Position numbers and translations under genes: made by a program. Positions 22,905-34,254 of a DNA stretch of 64,000 bases are shown here, in pieces. How positions within the stretch are numbered: the first letter of the stretch is position 1; every line of letters begins with the position of its first letter. Source of the stretch: Hermetia illucens (lineage: Eukaryota; Arthropoda; Insecta; Diptera; Stratiomyidae); assembly GCF_905115235.1 (NCBI RefSeq), contig NC_051851.1:66461559-66525558 (forward strand), read 5' to 3'. The notes below the pieces were generated by a model. That model was given only the letters and a program-made list of their open reading frames with translations. It made no database searches and had not been told where the DNA came from.

Positions 22905-25890
22905 CATCATCATCATCATCAACGGCGCAACAACCGGTATCCGGTCTAGGCCTGCCTTAATAAGGAACTCCAGACATCCCGGTTTTGCGCCGAGGTCCAC
23001 CAATTCGATATCCCTAAAAGCTGTCTGGCGTCCTGGCCTACGCCATCGCTCCATCTTAGGCAGGGTCTGCCTCGTCTTCTTTTTCTACCATAGATATTGC
23101 CCTTATAGACTTTCCGGGCTGGATCATCCTCATCCATACGAATTAAGTGACCCGCACATCGTAACCTATTGAGTCGGATTTTATCCACAACCGGACGGTC
23201 ATGGTATCGCTCATAGGTTTCGTCGTTATGTAGGCTACGGAATCGTCCATCCTCATGTAGGGGACCAAAAATTCTTTTGCGGATTCTTCTCTCGAACGCG
23301 GCTAAGAGTTCGCAATTTTTCTTGCTAAGAACCCAAGTATCCGAGGAATACATGAGGACTAGCAAGATCATTGTTTTGTACAGTAAGAGAGACCCTGTGG
23401 AGAGACGTTTGGAGTTGAACAGTTTTTGTAAGTTGAAATAGGCTCTGTTGGCAGAAAACAACAATCGTGCGCGGATTTCATCATCTTAGCTGTTATCGGT
23501 TGTGATTTTCGACCTTAGATAGGGGAAATTATCAACGGTCTCAAAGTTGTATTCTCTTATCTTTATTGTTCCCGTTTGACCAGTGCGGTTTGATTTTGTT
23601 GGTTGATTCGTCTTCGGTGCTGACGTTGCCACCATATATCTTGTCTTGCCTTCATTGATGTGCAGTCCAAGATCTCGCGCCGCCTGCTCAATCTGAATGA
23701 AGGCAGTTTGTACGGCTCGGGTGGTTCTTCCCATGATACCGATATCGTCAGCATAAGCCCGCAGTTGGGTGGAATTAAAGAGGATCGTATCTCTTGCATT
23801 TACCTCAGCATCACGGATCACTTTGTCAAGGGCCAGGTTAAAGAGGACGCATGATAGAGCATCCCCTTGTCGTAGACCCTTGCTGATGTCGAATGGTCTT
23901 GAGAGTGATACGGCTGCTTTTATCTGGCCTTGCACATTGGTGAGGGTCAACCTAGTCAGTCTTATTAATTTCGTCGGGATACCGAATTCTCTCATGGCCG
24001 TGTACAGTTTTACCCTGACTATGCTATCATAGGCGGCTTTAGAGTCGTTGAACAGATGGTGCAACTGTTGTCCATATTCCAACAGTTTTTCCATCGCTTG
24101 CCGCAGAGAGAAAATCTGATCTTATGCTGATTTGCCTGGAGTGAAGCCTCTTTGGTATGGGCCAATTATGTTCTGGGTGTATGGGGCTATCCGGCCTAGC
24201 AAGATAGTGGAGAATATCTTATAGATGGTACTCAGCAACGTGATACCTCTATAATTGCTACACTGTGTGATATCTCCCTTTTTATGTATGAGACAGATAA
24301 TGACTCGTTGCCAATCGTCAGGCATTGATTCGCTGTCCCATACCTTGAGCACAAGTTGATGAACCACTTGGTGTAACTGGTCGCCTCCATATTTAACCAA
24401 TTCGGCTGTAACTCCATCGGCTCCTGGCGACTTATAATTTTTTAGCCGATGAATTGCACGGACTGTTTCTCCTAAACTTGGTGGTGGCAGTATTTGTCCA
24501 TCGTCTTCAGTTGGCGGGACCTCCAATTCGCCGATGTTCTGATTGTTCAGTAGTTCATCAAAGTACTCAACCCATCCTCCAATATGCCCATTCTGTACGA
24601 AATCAGATTTCCCTCTTTGTCTCGGCAGGATGAGCATCGAGGTGTATAAGGCTTCATCCTGCTGATTTGTTGGTAAAACTTCCGCGCCTGGTGCGGTTGC
24701 TCAATGTACTTTTGTAGTTCACAGACTTGTTGGTTCTCCCAGGCTTCCTTTTTCCGTCTGTGAAGTCGCTTCTCCGCTCGACGGAGTTCGTGATAAGTCT
24801 CCGCGCGTGCCTGCATTCTTTGAGAATGCAGCATTACTCGGTATGCGGCATTCTTCCGCTCCGTTGCTAGCTTACATTCATCGTCAAACCAGCCGTTCCG
24901 ACTCCTTTTGCGGCTGGGGCCAAGTATGTTTGTGGCCGTATCCATGATAACGTTCTTCAGGTGATTGTGAAGATCATTTGTTGATGCTTCATCTCCAGGT
25001 CCTCTGTTGACTGCAATTATTGTGGCATCCATTTCCCTCTTATAAGTGTCGCGGAGGGCTGTGTTATGGATGGCTTCAGTGTTAAATTTCACCTGATTGT
25101 CAGAGGAGATTCTGGGTGGTGTTGTTATTCAAACTCGGAGCACCATGCCAACGAGATTGTGATCCGAGTCTATATTGGCCCCCCTATATGTCCTGACTGA
25201 GGCTGACAGGTGGCGGCATTCGATCAATACGTGGTCAATTTGGTCGCGTCTGGAGAGGCCATGTATGTTTGTAAACCGCTTTCCGCGCAAACCAGGTGCT
25301 TCCAACAACCATTTCGTGTGACACTGCTAATTGAATAATCTGCAGTCCGTTATCATTTCTATTTTGGTATAAGCTATGGGAGCCAACGTATCGCCTGAAT
25401 ACGGGCTCCTTCCCTACTTGGCTGTTAAAATTCCCAAGTGTGATTTTGATATCCTATCTGGGGCAGGCATCGAGGGTTCGTTCTACTGCCTCGTAGAAGG
25501 TATCCTTCTCTGACTCTGCAGTCCCCTCTGTAGGGGCAGGGTGCATAGCCTTTCGCTTATGTTTTCAGGGCCGATAACAGCAGGTTTTTTTTTTGGTTGA
25601 CTAAGAAACCTACTCCGAGCACATAGTTGACTGGATGGCCGCTATAATATATGGTGTAGCGGAAACCGGTCCCTGCCCAACCCATTTCCTGTAACGCTGT
25701 TACATCAGCCCTATTTTGCGACAAGTTATCGGCTAGCTGCTCAGCAGCATTCGGTCTGTACAGGGATTGTACGTTCCATGAGAAAATGCGCAAATCGTTA
25801 TTCCTTTGTCGTTGCCGGGTTCGTCGTTTTGTAATCCGTCCAGTCCGAGGCTTTATTAAATTCATGGTAGCGGTATTCCAATTATTTACG
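22905..25890 (-). mobile_element. LINE-C, most complete copy
   Basis: On the minus strand from about 25870 to the tail of five CAT units (22905-22920 in plus orientation). Blocks in order: endonuclease start RIFSWNVQSLYR and VTALQEMGW (25557-25865); linker with FNTEAIHNTALRDTYKREMD and the RR-rich KRLHRRKKEAWENQQVCEL (24547-25092); RT with LKNYKSPGADGVTAELVKYG, CLIHKKGDITQCSNYRGITLLS, IGPYQRGFTPGKSA (24122-24637); GLRQGDALSCVLFNLALDK and LRAYADDIGIMGRT (23486-24094); and the LLLYKTMIL to RRRGRPCLRW end (22946-23464). The distinctive leader GGCGGCCAAAGGG is absent, so it is slightly 5'-truncated. Several frame changes and an in-frame stop between RT blocks kill it. No convincing target duplication seen. 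Confidence 0.85.
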
Positions 25891-25894
25891 ATTT

Positions 25895-26260
25895 CTGTAA
25901 TATCTACACAGTACTTTCCTTGAAAATTCCAAAAAAAAAATTATCACTAACTACGCACAATGCTTATTATGCACCATTGGAAAAACTATACTCACACTTC
26001 TTTTGTTGATTAGACGATATGGTAATATCTTAGTACGTTTTGAATATTAATTAATCTACTATCTTATCATGGTCCATAAAATAGTAACTACTGGTTGCGT
26101 CCATAGAGTGGCATTGTCGCCCAGCTATGTTATTTGCTATTCATACAGCACGCCCATCGATACGATGAAGAAAAGATACGATTTGAACTAATCTTGCATT
26201 CACTTTGTTGGATAAAAGTGGGTCAAATTTATCAAAAAATTAAACAGTGTTTGGTAGGTC
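25895..26260. other. Spacer upstream of tRNA-Ala copy 3
   Basis: AT-rich, no gene. It shows no obvious similarity to the DNA upstream of the 29988 and 37579 tRNA genes. Confidence 0.5.
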
Positions 26261-26266
26261 CTCAAC

Positions 26267-26339
26267 GGGGATGTAGCTCAGATGGTAGAGCGCTCGCTTA
26301 GCATGTGAGAGGTACCGGGATCAATGCCCGGCATCTCCA
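26267..26339 (+). tRNA. tRNA-Ala (anticodon AGC), copy 3
   Basis: Fully paired 73 nt cloverleaf: acceptor GGGGATG/CATCTCC with G3:U70, anticodon loop TTAGCAT, T arm CCGGG/CCCGG with ATCAATG loop, discriminator A. A T5 terminator follows (26348-26352). The 3' flank (GGATATTATTTTTACCGTTCT) resembles that of copies 4 and 6, so the three share an ancestor. Confidence 0.96.
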
Positions 26340-26344
26340 GGATA

Positions 26345-27265
26345 TTATTTTTACCGTTCTTCAAATCTGGTAATGCCACAATGTTAGAGACAAGTTGAGA
26401 CTTTCGAGACCTAAATTCGGTTTAAATAAAGCCCAGTTAACCTTACATAAATGATACACAATACATACCCATTGTATGGGTTAGGCTTCCGCTACTTATT
26501 GATCATGCCAATTGGTTTAAGTGCAATGTTATTTAGTGGATTGCCAAATGTATTAAGTGTAGTTTTACCGTACCAAGTACAACCGTACATACTATTTTAT
26601 AGAGGAAGGAGGAAATTCTATTCTGCATGGAATTGGCTTCTATCGCCAATGGCTGGTATCTTCTCAATACCTAATTTGAACAATGATTTACAACTAAAAT
26701 ACCATTGATGAAAACGGCTTCAATAAATTAAGTTAGATAAAATAGTCACCAAGAATTTGATTAGAAAAAGAGACATCCTCTTGGAAAAGTTTGCTCTTGT
26801 TACTAAAAGGACATTATTTGAAAAAAACTGCGATTTTCATCAATATGTATGTATCTACTGCTATACAGTTTTACGTCGCGGGGCAAAATCAGTTACTAAC
26901 TGCGACCAGTGTTGCTATTCATTATCTTCCTCTGAAACTCCTCCTTCCTCAGCACATTGTTATTCCTTCATGATGTGTAGTGGAACAACTGCAACACTCC
27001 AAGTTATTTCTGAATATAGCATGTGCCCCACTGTATTCGCCAAGATATCAGTAAACGCTTTTCTTTCTAGAGTGTCAAGATGAGGATTACTTTCTGGTCA
27101 ACCCAGATAATCCAGATCTTTACAGATTTTTCTTTCTTTTTCTTTTCTTTCTTCGTTTCAATATAATGTTCTACGAACGTGAGAACAACTTCATCAGGCC
27201 CGGATCTAATTTTCCAAATATGCTTATTTGTGAAGATCTCGTTCTCTTTGACATGCTGGGCTAAG
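26345..27265. other. Intergenic, small unassigned ORF only
   Basis: An 85-codon plus ORF (26451-26708) has a hydrophobic stretch (LLIMPIGLSAMLFSG) but no family resemblance, and no neighbouring promoter or splice pattern supports it. The rest is AT-rich. Confidence 0.35.
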
Positions 27266-27269
27266 ATAG

Positions 27270-27500
27270 TTACTCCGATATCATCTGCAAATCGAACATA
27301 TTATTATACGCAAAAGTGGATTGAGAGCCGATTCTTGTGAACGCCAAAGGTTGTCCACTACGAAAAAATGTACTTATAAGATCAGACACTACCCAGCTGA
27401 AAACTCTGAAAAAATTATGCTGCCCCGGTAAGCTATTTAGTCGCCAAACTCTAGATATTTGTTCAAATAAAGTTAATAATGGCATATTTCTACCCGTTTT
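27270..27500 (-). repeat. DR1 dispersed repeat, partial
   Basis: Minus strand gives TTATTAACTTTATTTGAACA, AATATCTAGAGTTTGGCGAC and TTTTTTCAGAGTTTTCAGCT, matching the ATACTATTATTAAC to TTTTCAGATTTTTCGGTTGG part of other copies, at lower identity. Confidence 0.55.
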
Positions 27501-27639
27501 GTAAATCAACTGGAAAACACCCTAAGACTATTCCGGATCTATAGATCATATAAGAGAGCAAGAATACTGGAAAGTTTGTGTAGATCGTACTATTATTAAG
27601 AATGCTATACTAGCTCACATTTGACTGTTTCCTGAAAAT

Positions 27640-27790
27640 TTACTATTAGTTTGTGGGATAGAGCATTTTGAACAGCAAGAGCGGCAGTGCTACAACTGCG
27701 GGTACCTCGGGAACATTGCCAAAGTAAAACAACAAAACCCAAATGCCTGAACTGTGGAAATAGTGAAAACTTCATTCATACTATGCAATA
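27640..27790 (+). pseudogene. Retroelement zinc-knuckle (CCHC-type) remnant
   Basis: A short stretch reads CYNCGYLGNIAK and then KCLNCGNSEN, resembling paired CCHC knuckles of the nucleic-acid-binding ORF1/Gag-like proteins of retroelements. It is too short and worn to name a family, and could come from a LINE ORF1. Treated as a fossil. Confidence 0.4.
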
Positions 27791-27839
27791 GTACAGAGCA
27801 TAATGCTCAAAATAAAGAATATCTTAGATGGGTTGCATA

Positions 27840-28330
27840 TTAAAAAGTGATTAAAATTGGCAGTCAAAAGCATAAACCCATCCTCAGAAGCTACCCAACC
27901 GAAAAATCTGAAAAAAATCATGAAGTTGCCTCTATATGGCGTGTAGGCCTCAAAATTCTCTCTATATCGATATCTGCCCAAATTAAGTCAATAAAAGTAT
28001 ATTATCATATTTTTGGGGAAATTGAGTAAAAACCCTGCTTTAAGTTTATCCTAGGGTTATAAAAAGTAGTATAGAATATAATATGAAGCAGATTATCCCC
28101 AAGTTTGATCAAAATCATGCTACCACTAACAAAATTATAGTACCTCAAAGTTGACTTTACCGTATAAATTTACTCCAATTAAATACCAATATCACACTAA
28201 AGTGAGTAGTCTGACATGCTAAATGCATGTACATAATGGGCTACGTACAAATGAAATAGTTCTGCACAAAAAAAGCAAACAAAGCCGCCGAGCTTCCGGT
28301 TTACCGACTTGTTTTATATTTTCCAATTTT
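27840..28330 (-). repeat. DR1 dispersed repeat, long copy with AACAAGTCGG module
   Basis: On the minus strand: AAAACAAGTCGGTAAACCGG near 28315-28295, a GTCAACTTTGAGGTACTATA block, CCCTAGGATAAACTTAAAGC, then GATATCGATATAGAGAGAA, and TTTTTTTCAGATTTTTCGG. The poly-G position seen in other copies is only GGG here. Confidence 0.65.
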
Positions 28331-28469
28331 ACCTCGTGTGTTCTATTTTTATCGCTAGGTACGAATGATACTCTCTTTCTTTGTTTTTCAAGTTTCAGCG
28401 CGAACTCACGCATCAGCTTAAGGAGACGTCAAATTTTGGTAAATTGGCCCTGAAGGATTGAAGTGTCCC

Positions 28470-29120
28470 AAAGGACCTCCTACATTCCCGAGCCAGGCAC
28501 AAGGCATGCAAGGTGTTCAAAGTCATTACAATGCTGAAAATTGCCGCAAACAATCTTGAAGGATAGAAAAGAGCCAACGTTTGCTATGTCCTATAGGCCG
28601 ATAAGTCCGCTCAACCTGTTAATAAACCTATTCGAGAAACTACTTCCGCCCCAACTAAAACAACACTTGGACGAAACCGAAATTCCTTCTCACCAGTTTG
28701 GGTTGAGCAGAAAACATGGGACTATGGAACAAGTTCATCGGTAAGATAAGCTGTGCTTTAGAAAGTAGAACCTCTTGCACGGCCAGATCCCTTGCCATTA
28801 CATAGGCATTTGGTATGGCAAGGTCTGGTATGAAGGTCTCATCTACAAGATCAGGGAAGAGCTACCTACGAATACTCATAAAATTCTCGAATCGTATCTC
28901 ACCGGCAAGAGGTTTGTTATTGAACAAACTTTGCCTGACAACATACTGTTCGAAAAACAAGAACATGGACATCCAGACTACCTGAAAACAAAAGAATCAA
29001 CAGCGTCCCCAAGAAGAAGCACTCTATTCTTCTTGGCTTTTCAATCACGAGGTGTACATACTATATGCTGATATTGTCTCCATTTTCCAAAATTTTGGAT
29101 ATCTGGGATCAACTTAGAGA
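28470..29120 (+). mobile_element. Jockey-clade LINE reverse transcriptase fragment
   Basis: Frame 28541-28744 reads SYRPISPLNLLINLFEKLL, then IPSHQFGLSRKHGTMEQVHR, a typical jockey RT opening. Frame 28775-29071 continues KVWYEGLIYKIREELP, NTHKILESYLTGKRFVIEQ (AFDKVWHEGLIYKI... in intact members). After this the GVPQGS and YADD region is disrupted, with LYADIVSIFQ visible near 29059-29090. Dead fragment. Confidence 0.75.
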
Positions 29121-29987
29121 TCTTGATTAGACATTACACTAATGGCAGAGTAATGAGTGGCAATAAAAGATATTCTGTGGAGTTGTACATATGTAATGCT
29201 AGATTGGCACTCCCGGGACAGAATATGAATTGCATGGCAATCCGTTTTCATAGTGCTCCGATCACAGTTCAACATTGACTATCAAAGCACTAAGATGCAA
29301 GGAATATTCCATTACAATTAAAAACACTTGATGCGATAAAAGCTCTAACACGGAATTGACTCTTCAGATCACAGAACATACTCGTAATATGTATTATATT
29401 ATACTATAAAAGCTGAATTGATGAATGAACCGTATGAATGTACATATAACATGCGCCATTGATCGCAAAGTTTCACTTTCATTAGCTTCAGTATCTTGTT
29501 TGTGTCGGAATGTATTAGATAACCGATAAACGAGTTTAGTCATTTTGAATATGATTGGCCTTGAAAGTTTTTGCAGAAGCAGAGAGATATGTACAGATAT
29601 AGTATACATAGGAGTTCGAGGCAATGTTTGGTATTTTGCGATCCGTGAGCTGCTACTATTATCTATTTTCAATTTCGAAAATATGATTGAGCTTGTCTCT
29701 ATAAAGTGACCAGTCGACTGAATTAGCAGCACAATCACATCGCTAAAGATTTGAGTGTACAAAATGGTTACAATACTGGCTGCAAACTATGTTGTGGCCA
29801 AACCATGCTTAAAAATCTGAGTTGCAAAGCAGGTGAACGTCACTCCCAGGTGGGGTTAGATACATATAAATGTTTGTTATACGCCTGAGTATATATAGAG
29901 TTGGATTGTAAGCTGGTTCCAGTTTTGCTTGATTAAAAATAGATCAACATTTTATCGCAGTTAGTGACCGTTGAAATAACTTTAACC

Positions 29988-30060
29988 GGGGATGTAGCTC
30001 AGATGGTAGAGCGCTCGCTTAGCATGTGAGAGGTACCGGGATCAATGCCCGGCATCTCCA
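29988..30060 (+). tRNA. tRNA-Ala (anticodon AGC), copy 4
   Basis: Sequence identical to copies 3, 6 and 7 over 73 nt: acceptor stem fully paired with G3:U70, AGC anticodon, A discriminator. TTTTT terminator at 30072-30076. First tRNA of duplicated unit 1. Confidence 0.96.
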
Positions 30061-30285
30061 GGATATAATCCTTTTTACCGTTCTGTAGTTTGATAAGTCC
30101 TGTTATTGCTCTTAGCAAGACTTATGCTTCAGACAAGTTTTGTCTGCGCAGTGCCAACTTGTATATAGACAAGCGGTTGTAGATCAGTAATATCAATCAA
30201 ATACGCATGCAACAATATATCTTTTGTGGATACTCAGATGATTTTTTGTTAGTTGTCTTTTGGAAACACATACCCGATTTCCGAC

Positions 30286-30352
30286 GGATGGTAGATGGTA
30301 GAGCGCTCGCTTAGCATGTGAGAGGTACCGGGATCAATGCCCGGCATCTCCA
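30286..30352 (+). pseudogene. Broken tRNA-Ala(AGC) gene
   Basis: 67 nt matching the intact partner at 37877-37949 except for a net loss of 6 nt at the 5' end: GGATGGTAGATGGTAGAGCG replaces GGGGATGTAGCTCAGATGGTAGAGCG. This removes most of the 5' D stem and the internal A box, and the acceptor stem can no longer form. Anticodon and T arm are unchanged and a T5 run still follows. A recent inactivation inside duplicated unit 1. Confidence 0.9.
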
Positions 30353-30559
30353 GTGGAACTAATTTTTAAAAACAAAACACTACAAAGATCCTTTATTTAA
30401 TGGTGCCCAACGTAGTAGTGATAAACGATAGCTACACCACAGCGAATGCTATCACTGCACCTTGTGAGCACCCTTGTTTAACCATTGTAAAGATCGGCCA
30501 AAGTGTCCTGATTTCAGGACGAGTACTCATTTTACCTCATTACTTTCTAGTTTTTGTTT

Positions 30560-30690
30560 TGTTTAACTGCTTTGATGCTGTCAAAAGTATCCCCCCCAGT
30601 ATCCCGGGGAAAGGAATAGCTATTATCAGAGCGGCCTATTTCGTGTTGACTCGAGGTAAATTTTTTAAGGAAATTTGAGATATTTTCCAA
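30560..30690 (+). mobile_element. LINE reverse transcriptase scrap within unit 1
   Basis: Reads FNCFDAVKSIP, then IIRAAYF and RGKFF, resembling the F.KAFDSI ... II...Y.......G.F part of an RT palm. The same scrap, extended further, is found in duplicated unit 2 (38260-38720), so it was present before duplication. Confidence 0.45.
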
Positions 30691-30699
30691 TGATTCGTG

Positions 30700-31825
30700 G
30701 ACCGCGTTCCTCCTATCTGTGTTAATAGCCAGAGCATTGGAGGCATTGATCAATTTTTATATCGAAGGAAGTGTCATTTCTGCCAATGAAAATACCAAAC
30801 TACATGTCGTTCGACGCATTTACAGCATTAAATCCACCATCGGAACTTTGTTAAAAATGTGAAAACGTATATAACCGAATATCAACCTCAATTGTTTCGT
30901 GTTAAAACTTCTTCTCATAAGGGAGTAGCACCTTTTTACGATGAAAGTATGGGATCGCATCACCTTGGCACCAACATGGTCGCCAAGGCTGTTAACCAAC
31001 ACAGAGATTTTATCACATGACTCAATAGCCAAACAAGTCGGTAAACCGAAAGCTTGACGCTTTAGGTATAAAAGGTTTTGTGTTTGCTTATGTGAGGAGC
31101 CATTAATGTATGACAATTCCGTGTACACATAAAAATTCCATAGCCCTCTATTTTTTAGAAAGCGATTTAAATGAATCATTTGATGGAAAGTACTATATTG
31201 GTAATAGTCAACTTCATACGGTTCACACTCCGAGTTTAATATTATTAGCAAATGTGAAGAACTTAACCTACAGCAGATATGAACAAGTCGGCGCACCAGA
31301 TGCCGGGCGCTTCAGGTATAAAGATTTTTTCTTCATCTTATGTGAAAAACTCGCTATCCACGATTTTCCATTCGTACAAAGCTAAAAATACGAAATATTC
31401 TGCATATTTTGCCAAACCCCAATATTCACATGTACACATACAAATCAACGACATAAATATTGTGTTCACCCTAAATAAACAAACATTGTCTATTACCCCA
31501 TGACGATGCATGCATATATATGTGCGCATCTAAATTGATGTAACGCATCTTCACGCACTTTCACACACAAAAGCATACGTATACATATATGTTAGGTAGA
31601 TAAATTAAAAACCGCTGGTAACTAGAACACACTTGTCTATTATATTGGTTAGTACCGGCAAGCTTTATTAACATATACATATACACACTCATGTCTACCA
31701 GGAGCAATTGACACTGAAATCCAAATAACTAAAAAAGAAGGCTAAAACATTCCCACGTTCATATAAGTTCGTTTTATATACTAATGACGTCATAAATGTC
31801 TTGGGTGTCATAAATTTACTGGAAA
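30700..31825. other. Intergenic with two AACAAGTCGG modules
   Basis: No gene. Plus-strand modules at about 31022-31080 (AACAAGTCGGTAAACCG then GACGCTTTAGGTATAAAAGG) and 31279-31330 (AACAAGTCGGCGCACCAG then GGCGCTTCAGGTATAAAG) are partial members of the DR1-associated repeat. The rest is AT-rich with short ATAC runs. Confidence 0.5.
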
Positions 31826-31829
31826 TACG

Positions 31830-32410
31830 AAACTTTGACCTAACATAACTTTATAATAGTCGGATTGCTTTCAAACTTTTCAGGATTATGTCCTATATTA
31901 TCGTCTATGCTATTGTACTCCTGGGATGAATTTAAAGGGGACAATATGGTGATATACTATTATTAACTTTATTTGTGCAAATATCAGGATGGGATGTCTT
32001 TTGATACCTAGATTTCTTATAGTTGCCTCACTGTGATTTTTTTTCAGATTTTTCGGTTGGGAGAGACCTGTTTCATTTTTCGGGGCACACATTTTGTGCC
32101 CTACCTCCACTAGGTTTCACCCAATATCAGAAAAATGATAATTTTCGAAAAGTACTAATTGGGTCCTTTCATTTGATACCCCATATGACCATGTTCTGTG
32201 GAAAAAAATCTACACCCTCCTTCTGCATGTATGAGGAGCCCCCCTTAAAATGCAACACAAAATAGTGCCACTCGCTGCATGTAAAAGGACACACAGACCA
32301 CATGTTTTCACCAAATTTTGCAACAATCGATTCAGTCGTCTCTGAGTAAATTGAGTGTGACAGACAGACATTGAACCGATTTTAATAAGGTTTGGTATTT
32401 ACACATAGAG
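31830..32410 (+). repeat. DR1 dispersed repeat, longest plus copy
   Basis: Carries nearly the whole module order: ACTTTGACCTAACATAAC, GATGAATTTAAAGGGG, ATACTATTATTAACTTTATT, TTTTTTTTCAGATTTTTCGG, CGAAAAGTACTAATTGGG, TCATTTGATACCCCATATGA, CACTCGCTGCATGTAAAAGG, CACCAAATTTTGCAACAATC, GTGACAGACAGACATTGAAC and TTTTAATAAGGTTTGG. No ORF. The poly-G site holds four G. Confidence 0.75.
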
Positions 32411-32414
32411 ACGT

Positions 32415-33000
32415 GAGGTCTCGAGGCGGATTGATACCACCGAAAATTTCAATCCCAAAGGGGCTAAACGGCAAAACTGCCTAAATAAAGGAAGGGGGAT
32501 CAAATCACAAAAACCTAACGGGCGCGAGATGGACGGGGCCGATTCAGGCATCTAAGCCATGAGTGGCTCCGGTCCTCCTTTCCTCTTCGGGGGAGCCAGA
32601 GGATACGGTGGCCCTGCGGCAGTCCACGCCGACCCAAATGTTTGCCCCCTGCCGCTTCTAACAAAGAGGGGGAACCCTAAATAAAGGGAAGGACTGACGC
32701 CTTACTGGGGAGTTTAGAGCAAAATCAACGTAATTAATTCATAATTACTTGTATGCACTTAAATTATTTTAGAAGAAATAGAGGGTAAATAATATTATAA
32801 AAAATTCGTTAACAATTTAACTTCTAACTCAGCGAATTTTCAATTCTCGACAAATATAAATATAAATGAACTTAGTTATTTTTTTTTAAATTGCAATTTC
32901 CTGGACAACTTATTTATTACAATATTGGTGACACTAGTTTCTACTGTTGTTTATCTTTTGATCGATTGTTCAAAATTGTGCAGTATCGTTCTTTTTTTTT
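32415..33000. other. Possible LINE leader scrap, then AT-rich DNA
   Basis: Bases 32415-32690 are markedly GC-richer (GGGCGCGAGATGGACGGGGC, GGGGGAGCCAGAGG) than surroundings, similar in character to LINE leaders elsewhere in the window, but no coding block follows. 32700-33000 is AT-rich with no gene. Confidence 0.35.
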
Positions 33001-33008
33001 CATATTAA

Positions 33009-33889
33009 GGGGGTCATCCTGTGTGTCGGATCCGCGGAATCGAATTTTTTTGAAATCAATTGTATCTGGATATAGTGTAGAATATATAGGCAAAGTGATT
33101 TTTTATATTCGGAGTCGTTCGGAAATTATAGTGTTAAACACGTGATAAGTCACATGCCATATTTATGTCGATCGCCGTAATGAAGCTCGTATTTATCGAT
33201 CCGAATGACGTTCGAACGACTTCGCAAAAAGTGAAGCCAAGGCTGTACATGTGTTTCCTCAAGAAACCTAAGGTTTATGGATTAGGTATAGCAGATTAAT
33301 GCCCAGTTAAGATTTTATGGCTAAAAATCGCATTCTATTTTTTAAATGCGTTTTTCTCGAAACTGCATTTTGAAAATCGACTGTCATCATAGCCAAAAAT
33401 CTATCCAACGAAATTATTCGAAATTTTCACGACTTATTCAGAACATATTTCTACGGTCCGCAAACCAGGATAATTGCGATACATTCGGTAGTTTCTTTTT
33501 TGTTCATTGAAAAAGCCGTGAAACAACAACAAAAATAAAAAAAAAGTTTAACACGGCACCAGAAATTTTGCTTTTAATATTTTTTAATAATCCTAGTCTG
33601 CGAACTGTAGTTAAGTGTGTACATTAAAATGCCGTTTACTCTTTTTCGTTAAGATGATCACAGCGTCCTCTAGCGTGGCAGCAGAAATACACCTTTTTTT
33701 GGATATGGGTATATAAATTACCGTGTATTTCAATAACCAACTATGCGATCGGGGTAAAAAAATTACTATGTACGCTCACGATATTAATAAATCTATGGTG
33801 AAAAATTCGTATTTGTATCTTTATCCAGTTCTTCACAAAAAATTTCTAAAAAAAAGCCAAAAAAACGGCCTTCACACGGGATGACCCCC
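33009..33889. mobile_element. TTAA-flanked MITE (family 1), near-complete
   Basis: 881 bp bounded by inverted ends GGGGGTCATCCTGTGTG and, on the other strand, GGGGGTCATCCCGTGTG (16 of 17 matching). The left flank is TTAA (33005-33008); the right is TCAA (33890-33893), a one-base decay of TTAA. TTAA duplication and G-run ends point to a piggyBac-type non-autonomous element. No transposase ORF inside. A second copy lies at 46716-47543. Confidence 0.8.
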
Positions 33890-33894
33890 TCAAG

Positions 33895-34250
33895 CCAGTA
33901 TAGATTTGCTTTTTCTCTTTACGTTATATCTTATTGTTGCTGAATTTTTTTAATTATTAAATGATATGTAGGTGTCCGTAACTGAATATTCTTCGTGTAT
34001 AACAAATGTTGGAAATGAAATTTGCTGGTTACAGTAAATCGCGAACTGGTGTAGCCTAGTTTAATCTTACCGTCCCATTTGTAAATGAGATTCATTGTAA
34101 ATAAGGTTATTGAACATGAGAAATAATGAGAATTTTTTTCTCTTTCTACTGAAGATATGAACTAGGAAATCCCGAGTCGAAGTTCCTATCCATACATTTT
34201 CGTATTTAATCATGTGTATTCCTGCGATATTTCTAGCAACCTGCCAGTGC
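33895..34250. other. AT-rich spacer, no gene seen
   Basis: No supportable feature. Confidence 0.5.
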
Positions 34251-34254
34251 AACC

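Larger units (their letters stand above)
29110..30690 (+). repeat. Duplicated tRNA block, unit 1
   Basis: Partner of 36070-38350. Matching landmarks: TGATGAATGAA near 29417 and 36367, CCATTGATCGCAAA, CTTGATTAAAAATAGATCAA (29929) against CTTGATTAAAAGTAGATCAA, the two tRNA positions, and GGAATAGCTATTATCAGAGC near 30614 against GAATAGCTATTATCAGAGCG near 38264. Outer parts differ by many substitutions and small indels, yet the 225 bp between the two tRNA positions look identical. Unit 2 is longer, partly because of a 616-bp MITE. Confidence 0.85.

Noticed and set aside
26451-26708. 85-codon hydrophobic plus ORF
   Set aside because: No family match, promoter, splice sites or composition shift; likely chance in AT-rich DNA.
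29988-30352. tRNA copies as heads of a tRNA-derived SINE
   Set aside because: The genes are complete cloverleaves with terminators, lack a SINE body or tail, and the repeats are explained by block duplication.
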